Positions 1 to 12,750 of a stretch of 64,000 nucleotides of DNA are shown in pieces. The position numbers were made by a program, and so were the translations under genes. Below the pieces are notes generated by a model. It was given only the letters and a program-made list of their open reading frames with translations. It was not told the DNA's origin and did not search any database. The DNA lies in assembly GCA_029204225.1 (NCBI GenBank), contig CM055108.1, positions 12,585,955-12,649,954 on the forward strand, given 5' to 3'. The first letter of the stretch is position 1, and every line of letters starts with the position of its first letter. Source of the stretch: Diphasiastrum complanatum. Taxonomy: Eukaryota > Streptophyta > Lycopodiopsida > Lycopodiales > Lycopodiaceae.

Positions 1-417
1 TCTGCTTCACTTTGCTGCCTGTACATGTCTCAGCCCAATTCACATATTCTGTGAATTTATCAAGTGATTCAAATTTATTCTGAATAAAATACACTCTGGC
101 AAATCTGCTATAATCATCAATGAAGGTTATATAATATTTTGAACCTCCTACTGAGATCACGTTGAATGGTCCACAGATGTTAGAATGCACTAGCTCCAGA
201 ATCTTAGTCGTTCTGTGGGAGTCTTTGACGAATGGTGTGCGTGAAATCTTGTCCTTCAAACATGCATCACAAGTGGTCAAACTAGTTGCATTCGAGATGC
301 TGACCTCTGTTATTGCTCCATGATGGCTTGCTTGGTAAAGTGCCATTGAGTTCATGTGGCAGAGTCTCCTGTGCCACAGAGATTCTGGCTGATCATCATG
401 AGTCTGATGCACCAGAG
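1..417 (-). pseudogene. Copia family C integrase fragment (5' part)
   Basis: Read on the minus strand this fragment holds the GAG-pre-integrase motif LWHRRLCHMN, the CDAC zinc-binding pair and the start of the integrase core (LVHSNICGPF, then FIDDYSRFARVYF). It matches, almost residue for residue, the better preserved plus-strand copy at about 53850-54270, so it belongs to the same Copia family. It runs off the left edge of the window before the second catalytic Asp. On the right it stops near 417, where an unrelated plus-strand gag-like sequence begins, so both ends are incomplete. The open frames on the plus strand here are shadows. The role would be integration of element cDNA; in this state it is a fossil. 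Confidence 0.8.
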
Positions 418-439
418 AATATCTTGATCATAAAGATGA

Positions 440-840
440 TTCTTACCAGGCCCTCTACGGCAACAAAGAAAAATCCAAGAAGCAATTTAAGCCTAAGAGG
501 GAGTCAAATCAAATGTAGGATCGTGACCAACAAGAGCAACTGGAAGAGCAAAGGGAGGTCGAAACAACAAGGTCCAGACAATAAGACTTGCGTGAGATGC
601 AGAAGAGACGGACATACAGTAGATACATGTTGGCTCAATCCCAAGATGGAGTATATCCATTGCCATAAGAAGGGTCACGCAGCCATGGATTGCCTCCAGA
701 ACCTGAGAAACAAATTAGCACAAAACAGACAGGAGAACAACAATAGTTCATCGTATGTTGAGGAGCCTGAGAGCTCAAAAATGGGCGAAGAAAGAACAAA
801 CAGAAATTGTTCGACCGCCAATGCTGTTACACCCAGACAG
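440..840 (+). pseudogene. Retroelement gag fragment with CCHC zinc knuckles
   Basis: A basic region (many Lys, Arg, Gln) leads into a canonical CCHC knuckle, CVRCRRDGHTVDTC, at about 589-630. A second degenerate knuckle follows (HCHKKGHAAMDC, first Cys displaced) at about 658-691. CCHC knuckles of this spacing bind element RNA in Gag. The frame stays open to about 912, but the sequence after the knuckles is not Gag-like. It is sandwiched between the minus-strand Copia C fragment and the Copia A gag. It could be the nucleocapsid end of either family or of a third one; I cannot assign it. An ATG start in this frame lies inside the antisense Copia C fragment and is not meaningful. Confidence 0.55.
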
Positions 841-844
841 TCAT

Positions 845-1321
845 GGGATGTGCTTGGAACAAGGAGAGCACATTCAGACGTACATGACCAGAATCAAGAT
901 AATGAGGGATGAACTGCATTTTATTGGTGAGTGCATACGTGATGTGGAGCTGGTGCACAATGCATTGTGTGGCATTGCAGAACTCTATCAGATGTTTGTG
1001 AGCGGAATAGCATCAAGAGAAAGATTTCCAACCTTTGATGAGATCATATGAGCCTTGATGCACGAAGAACAACGGCGAGAAATGGTGAAAGTTAGACATC
1101 AAATTACTGACGATCAAGCACTTGTGACATGCCAAAAACAAGGCAAGAGCAAGGGCATGAAAAAGTCTAAACAACAATTTGCCAAGACTTTGTGGTAAAA
1201 AGGGCCATGGAAGAGTGAATGTCGCAAATTCCTGGCGGAACAAGACAAGGGGAAACCAAAACAAGCAGGTAACCTTGTCAATGAGGGTGAGATTGAAGAC
1301 TATAGCATCTTCATATCTACA
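845..1321 (+). pseudogene. Copia family A gag, broken
   Basis: The frame around 865-1050 has the usual Copia Gag (UBN2-type) signature: a run resembling TYMTRIKIMRDEL, then VHNALCGI, then FPTFDEII followed by LMHEEQRRE. Two stops or frameshifts (about 1051 and 1196) break it. The nucleocapsid knuckle is split by a frameshift: GKKGHG is readable in one frame and SECRKFLAEQDKG in another, near 1195-1245. After the knuckle the frame runs straight into the protease at 1322. The 5' LTR, primer-binding site and Gag N-terminus are missing. Gag would form the virus-like particle; here it cannot be expressed as one protein. Confidence 0.7.
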
Positions 1322-2974
1322 TTGTCATCTAATCAAGATGATCAAGCATGGTATATTTATTCAGGAGCCACAAGACACATGACAGGTAACAAGAATTGGT
1401 TTAGTAGCTTGAAAGTGTTGGATATTGGAACGTCCGTTTCACAAGCAAATGGTGATGTGTGCAAGATCAAGGGGATAGGCACCATTTCAATCCAACTACC
1501 TGATGAAAAAAGCAGGATGATTAGGGAGGTACTTTACGTACCGAATTTGAAGAAAAATCTACTTTTTGTTGGAGTCATTACTGATCAAAAGTTGAAAGTA
1601 GAATTTGCCCATGATCATTGCTTTGTGAAGGATGTGAACCAAAAGTTCAAAGTTATTGCGGATGGAGTAAGGGAGCCCAATACTAAATTGTACATGTTGA
1701 ATGCTACAATTAAGGGACAACATGGACTCATATCATCCATTCCATCGCAAACTGAGTTGTGGCATAAGAGGCTTGGTTACTTGAACTTAGGATGCCTCAG
1801 TTTGATGATAAAATTGGAGATGGTAACGAGATTGCCTACTATAGAAGACCACTTGAAATCGATGTGCGAATTATGTCTATATGGGAGGCAGCATCGAGAG
1901 AAGTTCAATAAAGGTGGTTTTGCAGGGGCAAAGAACATCCGAGATTTGATCCACACAAATTTATGCGGGCCTATGAGGATTATGTCCTTAGGTAAATCCT
2001 TCTATTTCATGACCTTTATTGATGATATGTCATGTAAGACATGGATCTACTTCTTACAGAAAAAATCGGATGCATTTGACAATTTCAAGACCTTCAAAGC
2101 ATTGGTTGAAAATCAGACAACTAGGAAAATCAAAGTCCTAAGATCAGATAGTGGAGGTGAGTACAAGTCTAATGACTTCAATGATCTTTGTGATCAATGT
2201 GAGATCAAGAGACAATTTATGCAAGCTCATACTCCTGCTCTCAATGGTGTAGTCGAGCTCAAGAATCATACGATAGTGAAAAGTGCCAGATCTATGCTAG
2301 CTAAGATGAAACTAACAAAATATTTTTGGTCAGAAGCACGCAATAGTACGACAATCTATCTTCAAAATAGAAGTCCTACCATTGCCATACCGAAGATAAC
2401 AACTAAGGAGGCATTCACGAAGAAGAAGCCAAAGGTGAACCACTTGCGATGTAAGGCCTTTGTACACATTCCTAAGGAAGAGATATGTAAACTTGATGTA
2501 AAAGCTATCAAGTGTATATTCCTAGGATATGATGATCGTGTGAAGGGCTATAGATGTTTTAATCCAATGGAAAACAAAATCTATGTAAGTCGTGATGTTA
2601 TCTTTGATGAATCCAAGATGTATGAAGACAAGGATGCTGAGAAGATAGACACATCCAGTGGGAAAGATGGTATAGTAAGGATATCTCCTGAAGATGATCC
2701 ATTCATTGACCTTTCAAGTGATGAATATGAGGATACATCTCAAGATACTACTACTCAACCTCAAGAGACAGGTTGGAGATGTAGAGACAAACCTTTTGGC
2801 GTGAGAAGGATTGAAGTTGCAAGTGACAAACGCAAGGAGAAGGATGTACCATGGAATACATTTTCACCAGGAAGTCGATCACCTAACATGAAGCTCCCTA
2901 AGTGGTTTGAGAGATTGTTGGAGAGCCACGACATGGATGACTTTCTAGGATCATCTAGCCAGGGAGATCTATGA
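1322..2974 (+). CDS. Copia family A protease-integrase polyprotein segment
   Basis: A 550-codon open segment of a Ty1/Copia pol. Domain order: aspartic protease (residues 1-100, WYIYSGATRHMTG), GAG-pre-integrase (about 145-200, LWHKRLGYLN, CELC), integrase core (about 205-330, FIDDMS, LRSDSGGEY, NGVVELKNH), integrase C-terminal part (LGYDD, RDVIFDES, about 400-430) and an acidic linker. The protease active site should read D-S-G but has Tyr for the catalytic Asp, and the zinc-binding His of the pre-integrase domain is Tyr (LGYLN), so the protein is very likely inactive despite its open frame. Integrase D, D and E positions look conserved. The ATG at 1322 is inside the ancestral polyprotein and is not a natural start. 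Confidence 0.8.
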   Translation: MSSNQDDQAWYIYSGATRHMTGNKNWFSSLKVLDIGTSVSQANGDVCKIKGIGTISIQLPDEKSRMIREVLYVPNLKKNLLFVGVITDQKLKVEFAHDHCFVKDVNQKFKVIADGVREPNTKLYMLNATIKGQHGLISSIPSQTELWHKRLGYLNLGCLSLMIKLEMVTRLPTIEDHLKSMCELCLYGRQHREKFNKGGFAGAKNIRDLIHTNLCGPMRIMSLGKSFYFMTFIDDMSCKTWIYFLQKKSDAFDNFKTFKALVENQTTRKIKVLRSDSGGEYKSNDFNDLCDQCEIKRQFMQAHTPALNGVVELKNHTIVKSARSMLAKMKLTKYFWSEARNSTTIYLQNRSPTIAIPKITTKEAFTKKKPKVNHLRCKAFVHIPKEEICKLDVKAIKCIFLGYDDRVKGYRCFNPMENKIYVSRDVIFDESKMYEDKDAEKIDTSSGKDGIVRISPEDDPFIDLSSDEYEDTSQDTTTQPQETGWRCRDKPFGVRRIEVASDKRKEKDVPWNTFSPGSRSPNMKLPKWFERLLESHDMDDFLGSSSQGDL

Positions 2975-2989
2975 AGGTCAACAAGAGAG

Positions 2990-3455
2990 AAGACACAACC
3001 TGAAAGGTATGAAACAAATTATGCTCTTATCTAGCATTATTCAAATCAAGGAACATTCGACTTATGGTGAAGTGAATGATGATGACATTTGGGTCAAGGA
3101 CATGGGAGAGGACATGGAGTCAATTGCTAAGCATAGCACATGGGACTTAGTAGAACCACCAGTTGGCAAGAAATCCATTGGTTGCAAATGGGTATACAAG
3201 ACTAAGTACCATGCAGATGGAAGTATAGCAAAGCACAAGGCAAGATTGGTGATCAAAAGCTATGCACAAAGTAAAGGCATCGACTATGAAGAGACCTTTG
3301 CGCCAATATGTAATGGAATACTCTACGTCTTCTTGTTGTTTTAACTTCACATTTTGGTTGGCCTTTGCATCAAATGGATGTAAAATTTGCTTTTCTAAAT
3401 GGTGAGTTAGAAGAAGAGGTGTTCATGGATCAACTTGAAGGTTTTATGCCTACTT
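2990..3455 (+). pseudogene. Copia family A reverse transcriptase, N-terminal fragment
   Basis: Continues the Copia A pol after a frameshift near 2975. It shows the conserved start of RVT_2: STWDLVEPP, KSIGCKWVYKTKY, GSIAKHKARLV, GIDYEETFAP, then after another frameshift near 3325, LLVVLTSHFGW, MDVKFAFLNGELEEEV and GF. It stops at about 3455, before the palm motif containing YVDD, so polymerase activity is lost. RNase H and the 3' LTR are absent downstream. Confidence 0.8.
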
Positions 3456-5712
<2,257 letters not shown>

Positions 5713-5715
5713 CAA

Positions 5716-5850
5716 AGATTTGGTGAAGATATCAAGGCTAAGCATGCTAGAGAGGATTCTACACCAAAATTGAGTTTTTTGCTTGTGTAGATTGGATCTT
5801 TTCTAGATCAAAACCCTAAATAGGTTTACAAACTTGATCAATCCCATCTC
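5716..5850 (+). repeat. Copia family B 5' leader fragment
   Basis: This stretch matches the untranslated leader of the complete Copia element B3 (42231-42365): both contain GATTTGGTGAAGATATCAAG, CATGCTAGAGAGGATTC and GATTGGATCTTTT. It lacks LTR and gag. It lies 300 bp from the 3' LTR of B1 but in the opposite orientation, so it is a separate, tiny scrap of the same family. Confidence 0.75.
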
Positions 5851-6151
5851 TGTCATTTCTTAGAAAAGAATAATTTCAGGTCGAGGATCTTTGTTAGGTC
5901 ACATGCAGAGATATTTCTTCATTTGTTGGGTGGGTAGCGGTCACTTGATATTTCATAATCAAATATTGATTCAAAATATATTTCGGTGACATAAAATAAG
6001 CATCATCACATACAAAACTCATCATCACATAATCTGCAACGCAATATAGAAGAAAAACTTCATGTATTAAGCTCATCATGTAGCTGTTCTGCCATCTCTA
6101 AGTCCCTTTGACACTCGAGCAGCAATATATATTCTTCTGCTATGGTGTAAC
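5851..6151. other. Spacer, nothing recognised
   Basis: About 300 bp of AT-rich sequence between the Copia B leader scrap and the B1 LTR. No open frame of note and no repeat structure seen. Confidence 0.4.
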
Positions 6152-6800
6152 TGTGAAAGATTTCAGATCCTTAAGATTCAATCTACTTGAATGATCTTTG
6201 GTTAGACAGAGAAATACACTACCAATTTCACCAATGTAGAAAAATCAGCATCTACACACAATTTGAGATGAAAACACTAATAGAACTTGATCAAACTTGA
6301 ATGAAATGATTATGTACTGTTGCTGTCCGTACGAAACTAGCAAGCTACTGTATTTCACACGTGTGGATCCAAAAATAGCAAATATAGATCATTCTACACA
6401 TGAATTGCAAGCAATCACCAAGATAGTGCACCAATGGATAGTAGAACCCAAGAGAACCATGTATAAGCATGAAATGAGATAGAGAAGAGAGAAGATGACT
6501 CTCTCCACGAGTTACATCCTTTTATAACAGGTCTAAACCCTATTTGGCCACTTGGCTTTCTCACCAAAATGCTAACCCTACCAATTTTGGGTCTAGATTC
6601 AATGTACCCAACTTATTCAAATTGAATCTACTCAAACTTGCATTCTATCTTTCCCACACTTTCAAAAAGTATTTATTCAAATGAAATTTAGACTAATGAA
6701 CTTTGAAAAGTCAACCTCTAAGTCTAAAACAAGTTTTGGCCTCAATATGCCAAATATGAAAATATTGCAAAATGTGATGAAACTAGTTGAATCTTTCACA
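6152..6800 (-). repeat. 3' LTR of Copia B1
   Basis: 649 bp, begins TGTGAAAGATT and ends AATCTTTCACA when read on the minus strand, so the LTR has an 11 bp perfect terminal inverted repeat. It has the same length and ends as the B3 5' LTR. A polypurine tract (GAAGAGGGAG on the minus strand, 6810-6801) abuts it. Confidence 0.92.
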
Positions 6801-7384
6801 CTCCCTCTTCAACTAGTTTTAGCATAGACTTTGATAATACTCCAAGTGAAGTCCTATGCTTCATGAACAAGTCTTTTCCCAATGCTTTGGTGAAGATATC
6901 ATCTACACATTCCCTTGAAGACACATGTTGAAGCTCCACCTCCTTTGCAATGACTCGCTCCCTCACAAAATGATATTGTATCTCAATATGCTTGCTCCTA
7001 GCATGAAAGATAGGATTGGATGCCATTATTTGGGCTGATTGATTGTCACAAAAGATGATTGGGCTCTCTGAAAAATCCAGCAAGTGAAGATCCTTGATCA
7101 TCCTCTTGATCCATACCATCTCCTTTGTGCAATGTGTAAGAGCTTTGTATTCGGCCTCACTAGATGACAATGAGGTAGTGGCTTGTTTCTTTGACATCCA
7201 TGATATAGCTCCATCACCTATAAAAATACAATAAGAACTAATGGATTTCCTATCCATTATATCTCCAGCATAGTCCGAATCTGAAAATCCAAAAAGATTA
7301 GGTGATGATCCCTCATACAATATGCCAAAATCTCGAGTTCCAATGATATACCTCAAAACTCGCTTTCCTAGCTTCCAATGCTCC
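6801..7384 (-). CDS. Copia B1 RNase H domain
   Basis: An open frame of 186 codons (7356-6796) covers the Copia RNase H: LRYIIGTRDFGILYEG, the DSDYAGD motif with the first acidic residues, SWMSKKQATTSLSSSEAEYKAL with the catalytic Glu, and DNQSAQ with the catalytic Asp, then the C-terminal HVSSRECVDDIFTKAL block. All key acidic residues seem present. The frame starts upstream of the ATG, at the junction with the foreign module near 7384 (EHWKLGKRV), so it was part of a polyprotein. It ends just inside the LTR. RNase H would remove the RNA template in cDNA synthesis but here has no attached polymerase. Confidence 0.85.
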
Positions 7385-8407
7385 TAGCATAGTTTTTGCC
7401 AATAGAACTTTGATCCATCATAAGAATGATCTTCTTCCTAAGAACAGATCTCCTTTCAATGATCATGTAATTCTCAAAATAGAAACAACCATAATTGATA
7501 TAGGGAATAGTGTCCACTTGGGATGCTTCACTATTTCTTACATCAATTTTACATGTAAAAATGTGACTAGAACATGAAGAATCAAATAGAATGTAAATGA
7601 AATGATTCCACCATGCTTCCAACTCTGAACTCTCTGAAAAAATATAGCAAACAAACAATAAATGTGAGTGATCAACTTTTACTTGCATGTCTCCTCCTTC
7701 TTTGTCCTTTGTTGCCTTATATCCACCGTGATACTCCATGAATGAGCCTCCATGAGTAGGTGAGTACACTAATGATGCAAATTCAGCACCACATGACTCC
7801 ATAAACCAAGTAGTTTTCACTAGTCCATCTTCAAGATCTACTTGACACAAGAAAATGACAATGAATTCACCAAAAATTGACAATCTCCAAGTATTGGCAC
7901 CAAGTAGCTCAACACTTGAGAACTTAGCCATGGATGAGTGACATAATGAACCTCCAGTAGCTTCATTTCCATCAGCAAAATCAGCCAAGAATGCTAGTAC
8001 AAATCCACCATCAAAACAATGCTCACCAATGTAGCTAGTTTTACCATATCTTAACAATTTGCACACATCCACATGAAATTGCTCAAACATGAGATAGAAC
8101 AAGTAAAGTAAACTTGAACAACACTTCCTTGCTGCTCCTTTGACCTTACTTGAGTCTTCAATATGCTACAAAAATAGATCCATAACACCTTTGCCAATTA
8201 CCTCTCCTTTGATGCTCTTGACTAGCTCCGAATTGCCAACTTCCCTTTTGACTAGTTGAAGCGCTTTGAGATCAATTTCTTGATCTTCAACTTGATCATC
8301 AAAGTCATCGATCAAACTTTGTTTTCCAGATCCATTACTTGATTTTACAGCAAGATAACATCCATCCACTTGCATAGCTCCATGTACACAAGAAGATTCT
8401 CCAAAAG
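7385..8407 (-). other. Foreign module replacing reverse transcriptase in B1
   Basis: About 1023 bp lies between the integrase linker and RNase H where the Copia polymerase should be. The left border follows SLMKSGT (the usual continuation is W and the RT start) and the right border precedes EHWKL. Most of the module is open: after one TAG at 8166 a 244-codon frame (8102-7368) runs to the RNase H junction. The predicted peptide is rich in Phe, Ser, Cys and acidic residues (CSSHIFTCKIDVRN, GGYKATKDK); I recognise no domain. Relative to B2 and B3 an internal block (about 7752-7930) differs completely while its borders match. Origin is unknown: captured host sequence is the simplest idea. Confidence 0.75.
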
Positions 8408-9425
8408 ATGTTCCACTCTTCATAAGAGATCGATACTCAAGATCCATTGCTTGGATCCACTCCTCTTCTTTCCTTGCTTGATCTACACTTGTAGGATCAT
8501 CAAAAGAGGTTAGGAAAGCAACATAATTTCCAGAAACTACTTGCTTACCCTTTTGATCATATGTGAGCCTTGAAGGTACTTGTCTTTCTCTTGATGTTCT
8601 CCTTGGCTTTTGACTTGATGAAGGTCCATCATCACCACCATCCAAAGTAGGATCCTTCTCATCAACATCAAGAATGCTAGAACCATCTACTTTACCATCA
8701 ATCATGCTTGAAGACACCTTTGGAATGTTTTCCTCATCAAAAATGACATCTCTACCAACAATCACTTTGTTAGTAGAAGGAATGTAAACCTTGTAGGCTT
8801 TACTCACCTCACTATATCCAACAAAAATACCTCTTCTTGAAGATGGATCCTCCTTGGTCCTATCATCAAGAGTAATGTTGACATAGCATGTGCATCCAAA
8901 GGTTCTTAGAAAGTTGACACTCGGCCTCCTCTTGAATAGCATCTCAAAAGATGTCCTTCCATCCAAAATAGCACTCGGCCACCTATTGCACAAGAAATTG
9001 GCACACAACAAAGCTTGATCCCAAAATGGTTTGTCAAGATTAGCACTTAACCTCATAGCTTTAGCACTTTCACATACAGTTCTATTCTTCCTTTTAGCCA
9101 CTCCATTTTGTTGTGGGGTCCTTGATGTTGTATACTCCCTCTTGATCCCATGCTCATCACAAAAGGCCTTGAACTTGTTAGATATGTACTCACCACCATT
9201 GTCACCTCTCAAGCACTTGATCTTTGTGGAGAATTGGTTCTCCCTTGCATTCTTGAACTTGACAAAGACATCATACACTTCATCCTTGCTCTTTAGTAGA
9301 TAGATCCAACAAAATCTACTAAAATCATCAATGAATGTTACATACATCTTAGCTCCACTATTGCTAATTGTAGTAAATCCATGAATATCCGAATGTACAA
9401 GTTAAAAAGGCTTTGTAGATCTAGA
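8408..9425 (-). CDS. Copia B1 integrase
   Basis: Frame open from 9347 down through the junction. It contains FIDDFSRFCWIYLLKSKDEV, RGDNGGEY (second Asp) and TPQQNGVAKRKNRT. In the last motif the catalytic Glu of the D,D-35-E triad is Lys (B2 has Glu), so this integrase should be dead. The C-terminal part has GYSEVSKAYKVY and GRDVIFDEEN, followed by a linker with RRTSRERQVPSRL that leads in other Copia elements into reverse transcriptase. A single TAA near 9402 separates it from the upstream gag-protease frame. The ORF runs on into the foreign module to 8166. Confidence 0.85.
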
Positions 9426-10892
9426 AATAGATCTAGTATAAGGTAGTCTATGCGACATAGAAAAAGCACGAGACTCACAAACATGCTTGTCATTACTTAA
9501 GGAACTTGGAAGACCAATCACAACCTTCTTCCTTGTCATTATCTCCAATGACTTGAGGTTGAGGTGTCCCATCCTTTTGTGCCAAACCTCTTGAATAGAA
9601 ATTTGCTCCCTTGCAACACATCCAACTTGGTTAGCAATAACACAAGCATCAAGTTTGAACAACTTCCCTTGCCTTTTATCTTTTCCAATCAAGACATCCT
9701 TCCTTTTGATCAAACAAGCATCTCCATCAAACTCCACCTTGAGGCCCTTACTTAGCATTTGACTCACACTAAGCAAATTCTTGCTAATAGATGGAATAAA
9801 CAAGACATCCTCCAAATGAACATTCCTATTTGTAGAGAGAGAAATAAAAATTGTGAAAATCCCTTTGATTGCACACTCACCATCATTGGCCATGTAGATC
9901 ACCGTCTTGTCATCTCCATATGCCAACAAAGAAGTGAAGTACTCTTTGTGAAAGGTCAAGTGTGAACTTGCTCCACTATCGATCCACCAAGGATCTAGAT
10001 CTCCATCATTAGCAAGCATACATGAAGACATCACAAAAGCATCATCATTTGCATCTTGCACATCCAAACCATCCTCATCAAGAGTAAGATTACCTTGCTT
10101 GTCTCCTTGATCTCTCTTCTTCTTGTAGCACTCACTTGCAAAGTGTCCTTTGATGCCACAATAGAAGCACTTGAGCTTTGATCTATCCTTCTTTTTTCCA
10201 CTTGAAGAAGCATCCACTTGATCTTGCCCTTTAGACCACTTGGTTTTGGTTTTGCCCTTGAATTTGCCCTTTGTGAACATAGCATCCTCTTGAAGTGTCG
10301 ATGTAGATCCACCTCTTGCTTGAAGCCTATATTCCTCATTGATCAAGATCTCTTGAAGATCCATCAAACTTGGCAAAGTCTTTTGAATAGCAATACTTTG
10401 AGCAATGTTAGCATGAGCAATAAAAAATCCATTAAGAATCACTTGAATAAGCTCTCCTTCCTTATTGATTTCATCAATGCTAGCCAGCTCATCATTCAAT
10501 GCTTTCATTCTCAAAACAAAAGTACTTGGACTTTCTTCATTCTTTTGCAAACAAGAAAAGATTTACCTTCTTAGAGTCAACACTCTAGAAGTAGACTTGG
10601 ATTCATAAAGCTTCTTCAATGAATTCCAAGCTTCCAAAGATGATGTGCACTTACCAACTTCCTTGAGAAGTTCATTGGTAACATTCATCTTTATCATGTG
10701 TAGAGCCTTATTGGCCCTCTTGTCATACCTCAATTGATCTTGTTGTGTTGCTGGTATCTCCTCCAAACCTACAACAATATCCAAAACATCATTCATCTTA
10801 AGAAGTGACTCCATCCTCACTTTCCATAATGAATAGTTACGTGAGGTAAGTCTATCATTGGCTTCCAACATGACTCCAATTGAGGTTGCCAT
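9402..10892 (-). pseudogene. Copia B1 gag, protease and pre-integrase
   Basis: Starts at the true element ATG at 10892 (MATSIGVMLEANDRL). A one-step frameshift near 10560 separates the first 109 codons from a 382-codon frame (10550-9402). Order: Gag UBN2 region (VILNGFFIAHANIAQ, LINEEYRL), one CCHC knuckle (CFYCGIKGHFASEC), protease with intact WWIDSGASSH, then GAG-pre-integrase (VWHKRMGHLN). The second zinc-binding pair is damaged: CESR instead of CESC. Comparison with B3 shows the frameshift is private to B1. Confidence 0.88.
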
Positions 10893-11025
10893 GTAGCAAT
10901 GACCTGATCTTCTCTTTCAACCTGTTTCAATGCACAAAGCACTCCTTTGAACAACAACAAATGCTTTCAAAAGAAATCACCAAGATTTGAAACTATCTCA
11001 CCAATTCTCTTCTAGCACTTATCCC
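10893..11025 (-). other. Remnant of Copia B1 leader
   Basis: Reverse complement matches B3 from about 42645 to 42776 (GGATAAGTGCTAGAAGAGAA through TTGAAAGAGAAGATCAGG). The match ends abruptly at about 11025, which marks the truncation point. Confidence 0.8.
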
Positions 11026-12288
11026 CCCTCCTCTCTTGCATTCATTCACCATGGCATGGGGGTGAAGTGGTTAGGGTATTGATCAGCCATTTCCTGTTGG
11101 TTGGGTGGTTTTTCTCCACGTGTGTCCTTTTGGTTGCATGCAACAGGTTTTAGTTGGATCTTCACTAAGTGATCCTTACACTATGACTAGCATAGCATAA
11201 CGTTAGGTTTTTTTTTGTTATTTAAATTTTCACATTCATTTTTTTATTTCTATCTATGCCCTACATAGGATCAGAATAAAAACTTTTATATTTTTGTTTA
11301 TTGATTCTGCTGGCTACTGTTTCTTATCAGCCTATAGCCAACAGAAGGTCTCTTCTTGGTTCTTGATCTCTTCTTGGACTATAGTGGTGATGTGCCCCAC
11401 CTTTCAGTTTGGCACATCCACCAACTTGATCTCGATCCTTGACCTAGCAATGAAAGCTCAATTTGATTCTTGATCTATCAGGACTTGTATATCTACAGTT
11501 CTACAGTTCTGCTTCAGATTTCTTCTTGTTTTCTTATAGTTTGTAGATTATTGCTAATCTTGATAAACATTTTTGCAGCATCTCAATACAAAACATATGC
11601 TATGGAACTCGTGGAGGAGGCTCCTATTTGTGCCTGCAAGGGGTGAACCACAATCTATAACTTTTTGAGTTCCACCTCTTGACTTAAAAGTGAATCCCAT
11701 TCTATAATATTTTAGGTGTCAAGAGACTTCTCGTAGCCTATTTCCCTTTTGATGGCTTTGAATGTGATGAATCTCATTTTTTGCCCAACAGAATAGGTCT
11801 CAAATAAGGCCTAATCTCTGGTATAAACTTGTTCGTATGCCATCTCTCGATCATCTAAATATATCATCCTCTGAAAATCTTCGGACTCTTTTCTTTAGAT
11901 TTCTCGGACAATTTTCCCATAGGTCTTGCCAAATATTCATCAATTGCCTTGGCACTCTTTGTATCGTCCTTTTTACTTCTAGGTGTTTCCTCAGTTCTCC
12001 TCCCAGTTGAAGTCCCAGCCTCATCGACACTCTTGTTTCGACAAGAAGAGGAGAACCTTCAATTGGCAGGTAGCACGCACCTTGGGTTATCAGTCTCTAA
12101 GGGGGTGATGGTAGGGAAACATGGTGAGGGGTTTGGTGAGAAGGTGAAGTGTTGAGCTTTGATCACCACTTACTTGGTGAGGAGCTCACTTATTCTTGCA
12201 AGTCCACTATCGTCTTCATCTTTTTCTTTGATCCATTATTTGTTGAGAGTGTCTTGCTTCTTGATCTTTAAAAAAATAGTCATCTAAA
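11026..12288. other. Non-coding stretch upstream of B1
   Basis: No gene recognised. Contains T-rich tracts and short open frames without domains. A segment near 11052-11110 (TGGCATGGGGGTGAAGTGGTTAG) resembles a tRNA-like internal promoter word and is discussed under findings. Confidence 0.4.
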
Positions 12289-12660
12289 TTCATTGATTAA
12301 CTTGTTTTGATTGGGTGGCTGTTAAGTAGGTTTTGTTAGCAATTTGTCTTTAATGTAATGTATCCATATTTTAAAGTTAGCAATACTCCAAAACCCCCAC
12401 TTGTGATGAGCTCAAGTGGATAAGTTATTGATCAAGAAATGCATATTGGGTGGGAACAATGATCTATTACCTCAGTGGGAGGTCGGTACGGACCTCTGAA
12501 TGCATGTTGCTATTTCAAACAATATAGCATTGTCTATTTCGAGGTGTATTCCGACCTTGATTAAACTTTGAGCTTTCCATAAACAAGTCTTTGCATTTAT
12601 TGATTAATTTGTTTAGATTGGGTGGCCTTTTAGTAGGTTTTGGTAGCAGTTTGCTTCTAG
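12289..12660 (+). repeat. Pair of diverged direct repeats
   Basis: The segments 12289-12357 and 12594-12660 align over about 65 bp (both contain TTGATTAA, TTGTTT, GATTGGGTGGC, AGTAGGTTTT and AGCAATTTG or AGCAGTTTG). They are about 304 bp apart. No coding function seen. Confidence 0.6.
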
Positions 12661-12750
12661 TTTCTGTTTCCCCATCAGTGTTCACGCTATTGTTTTTTGC
12701 AAGTTGGCTGGTTTCTTTCAATTTCTTGGTTCAACCAATTTGTTTCGGAT

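Larger units (their letters stand above)
6152..11025 (-). mobile_element. Copia element B1, non-autonomous, 5' truncated
   Basis: Minus-strand Copia family B element. In its own 5' to 3' order: leader remnant (11025-10893), gag, protease, integrase, a foreign module in place of reverse transcriptase (8407-7385), RNase H, polypurine tract and a 649 bp 3' LTR (6800-6152). Similarity to the leader of B3 stops abruptly near 11025, so the 5' LTR, primer-binding site and first part of the leader are gone. With only one LTR no age or target duplication can be derived; the base pairs beside the LTR are GTAAC (6147-6151). The same module replacement in B2 and B3 shows B1 belongs to a subfamily, not to a one-off deletion. 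Confidence 0.85.

Noticed and set aside
313-912. A 199-codon plus-strand frame as one gene
   Set aside because: Its first third is antisense to the Copia C integrase fragment; only the zinc-knuckle middle is supported.
7368-8102. An envelope-like protein between integrase and RNase H
   Set aside because: No signal peptide, transmembrane helix or fusion-peptide pattern is evident, and envelope-like genes in plant elements lie after RNase H.
9031-9303. Plus-strand frames conserved between B1 and B2 (also 20094-20366)
   Set aside because: Antisense of integrase; conservation follows from the sense strand.
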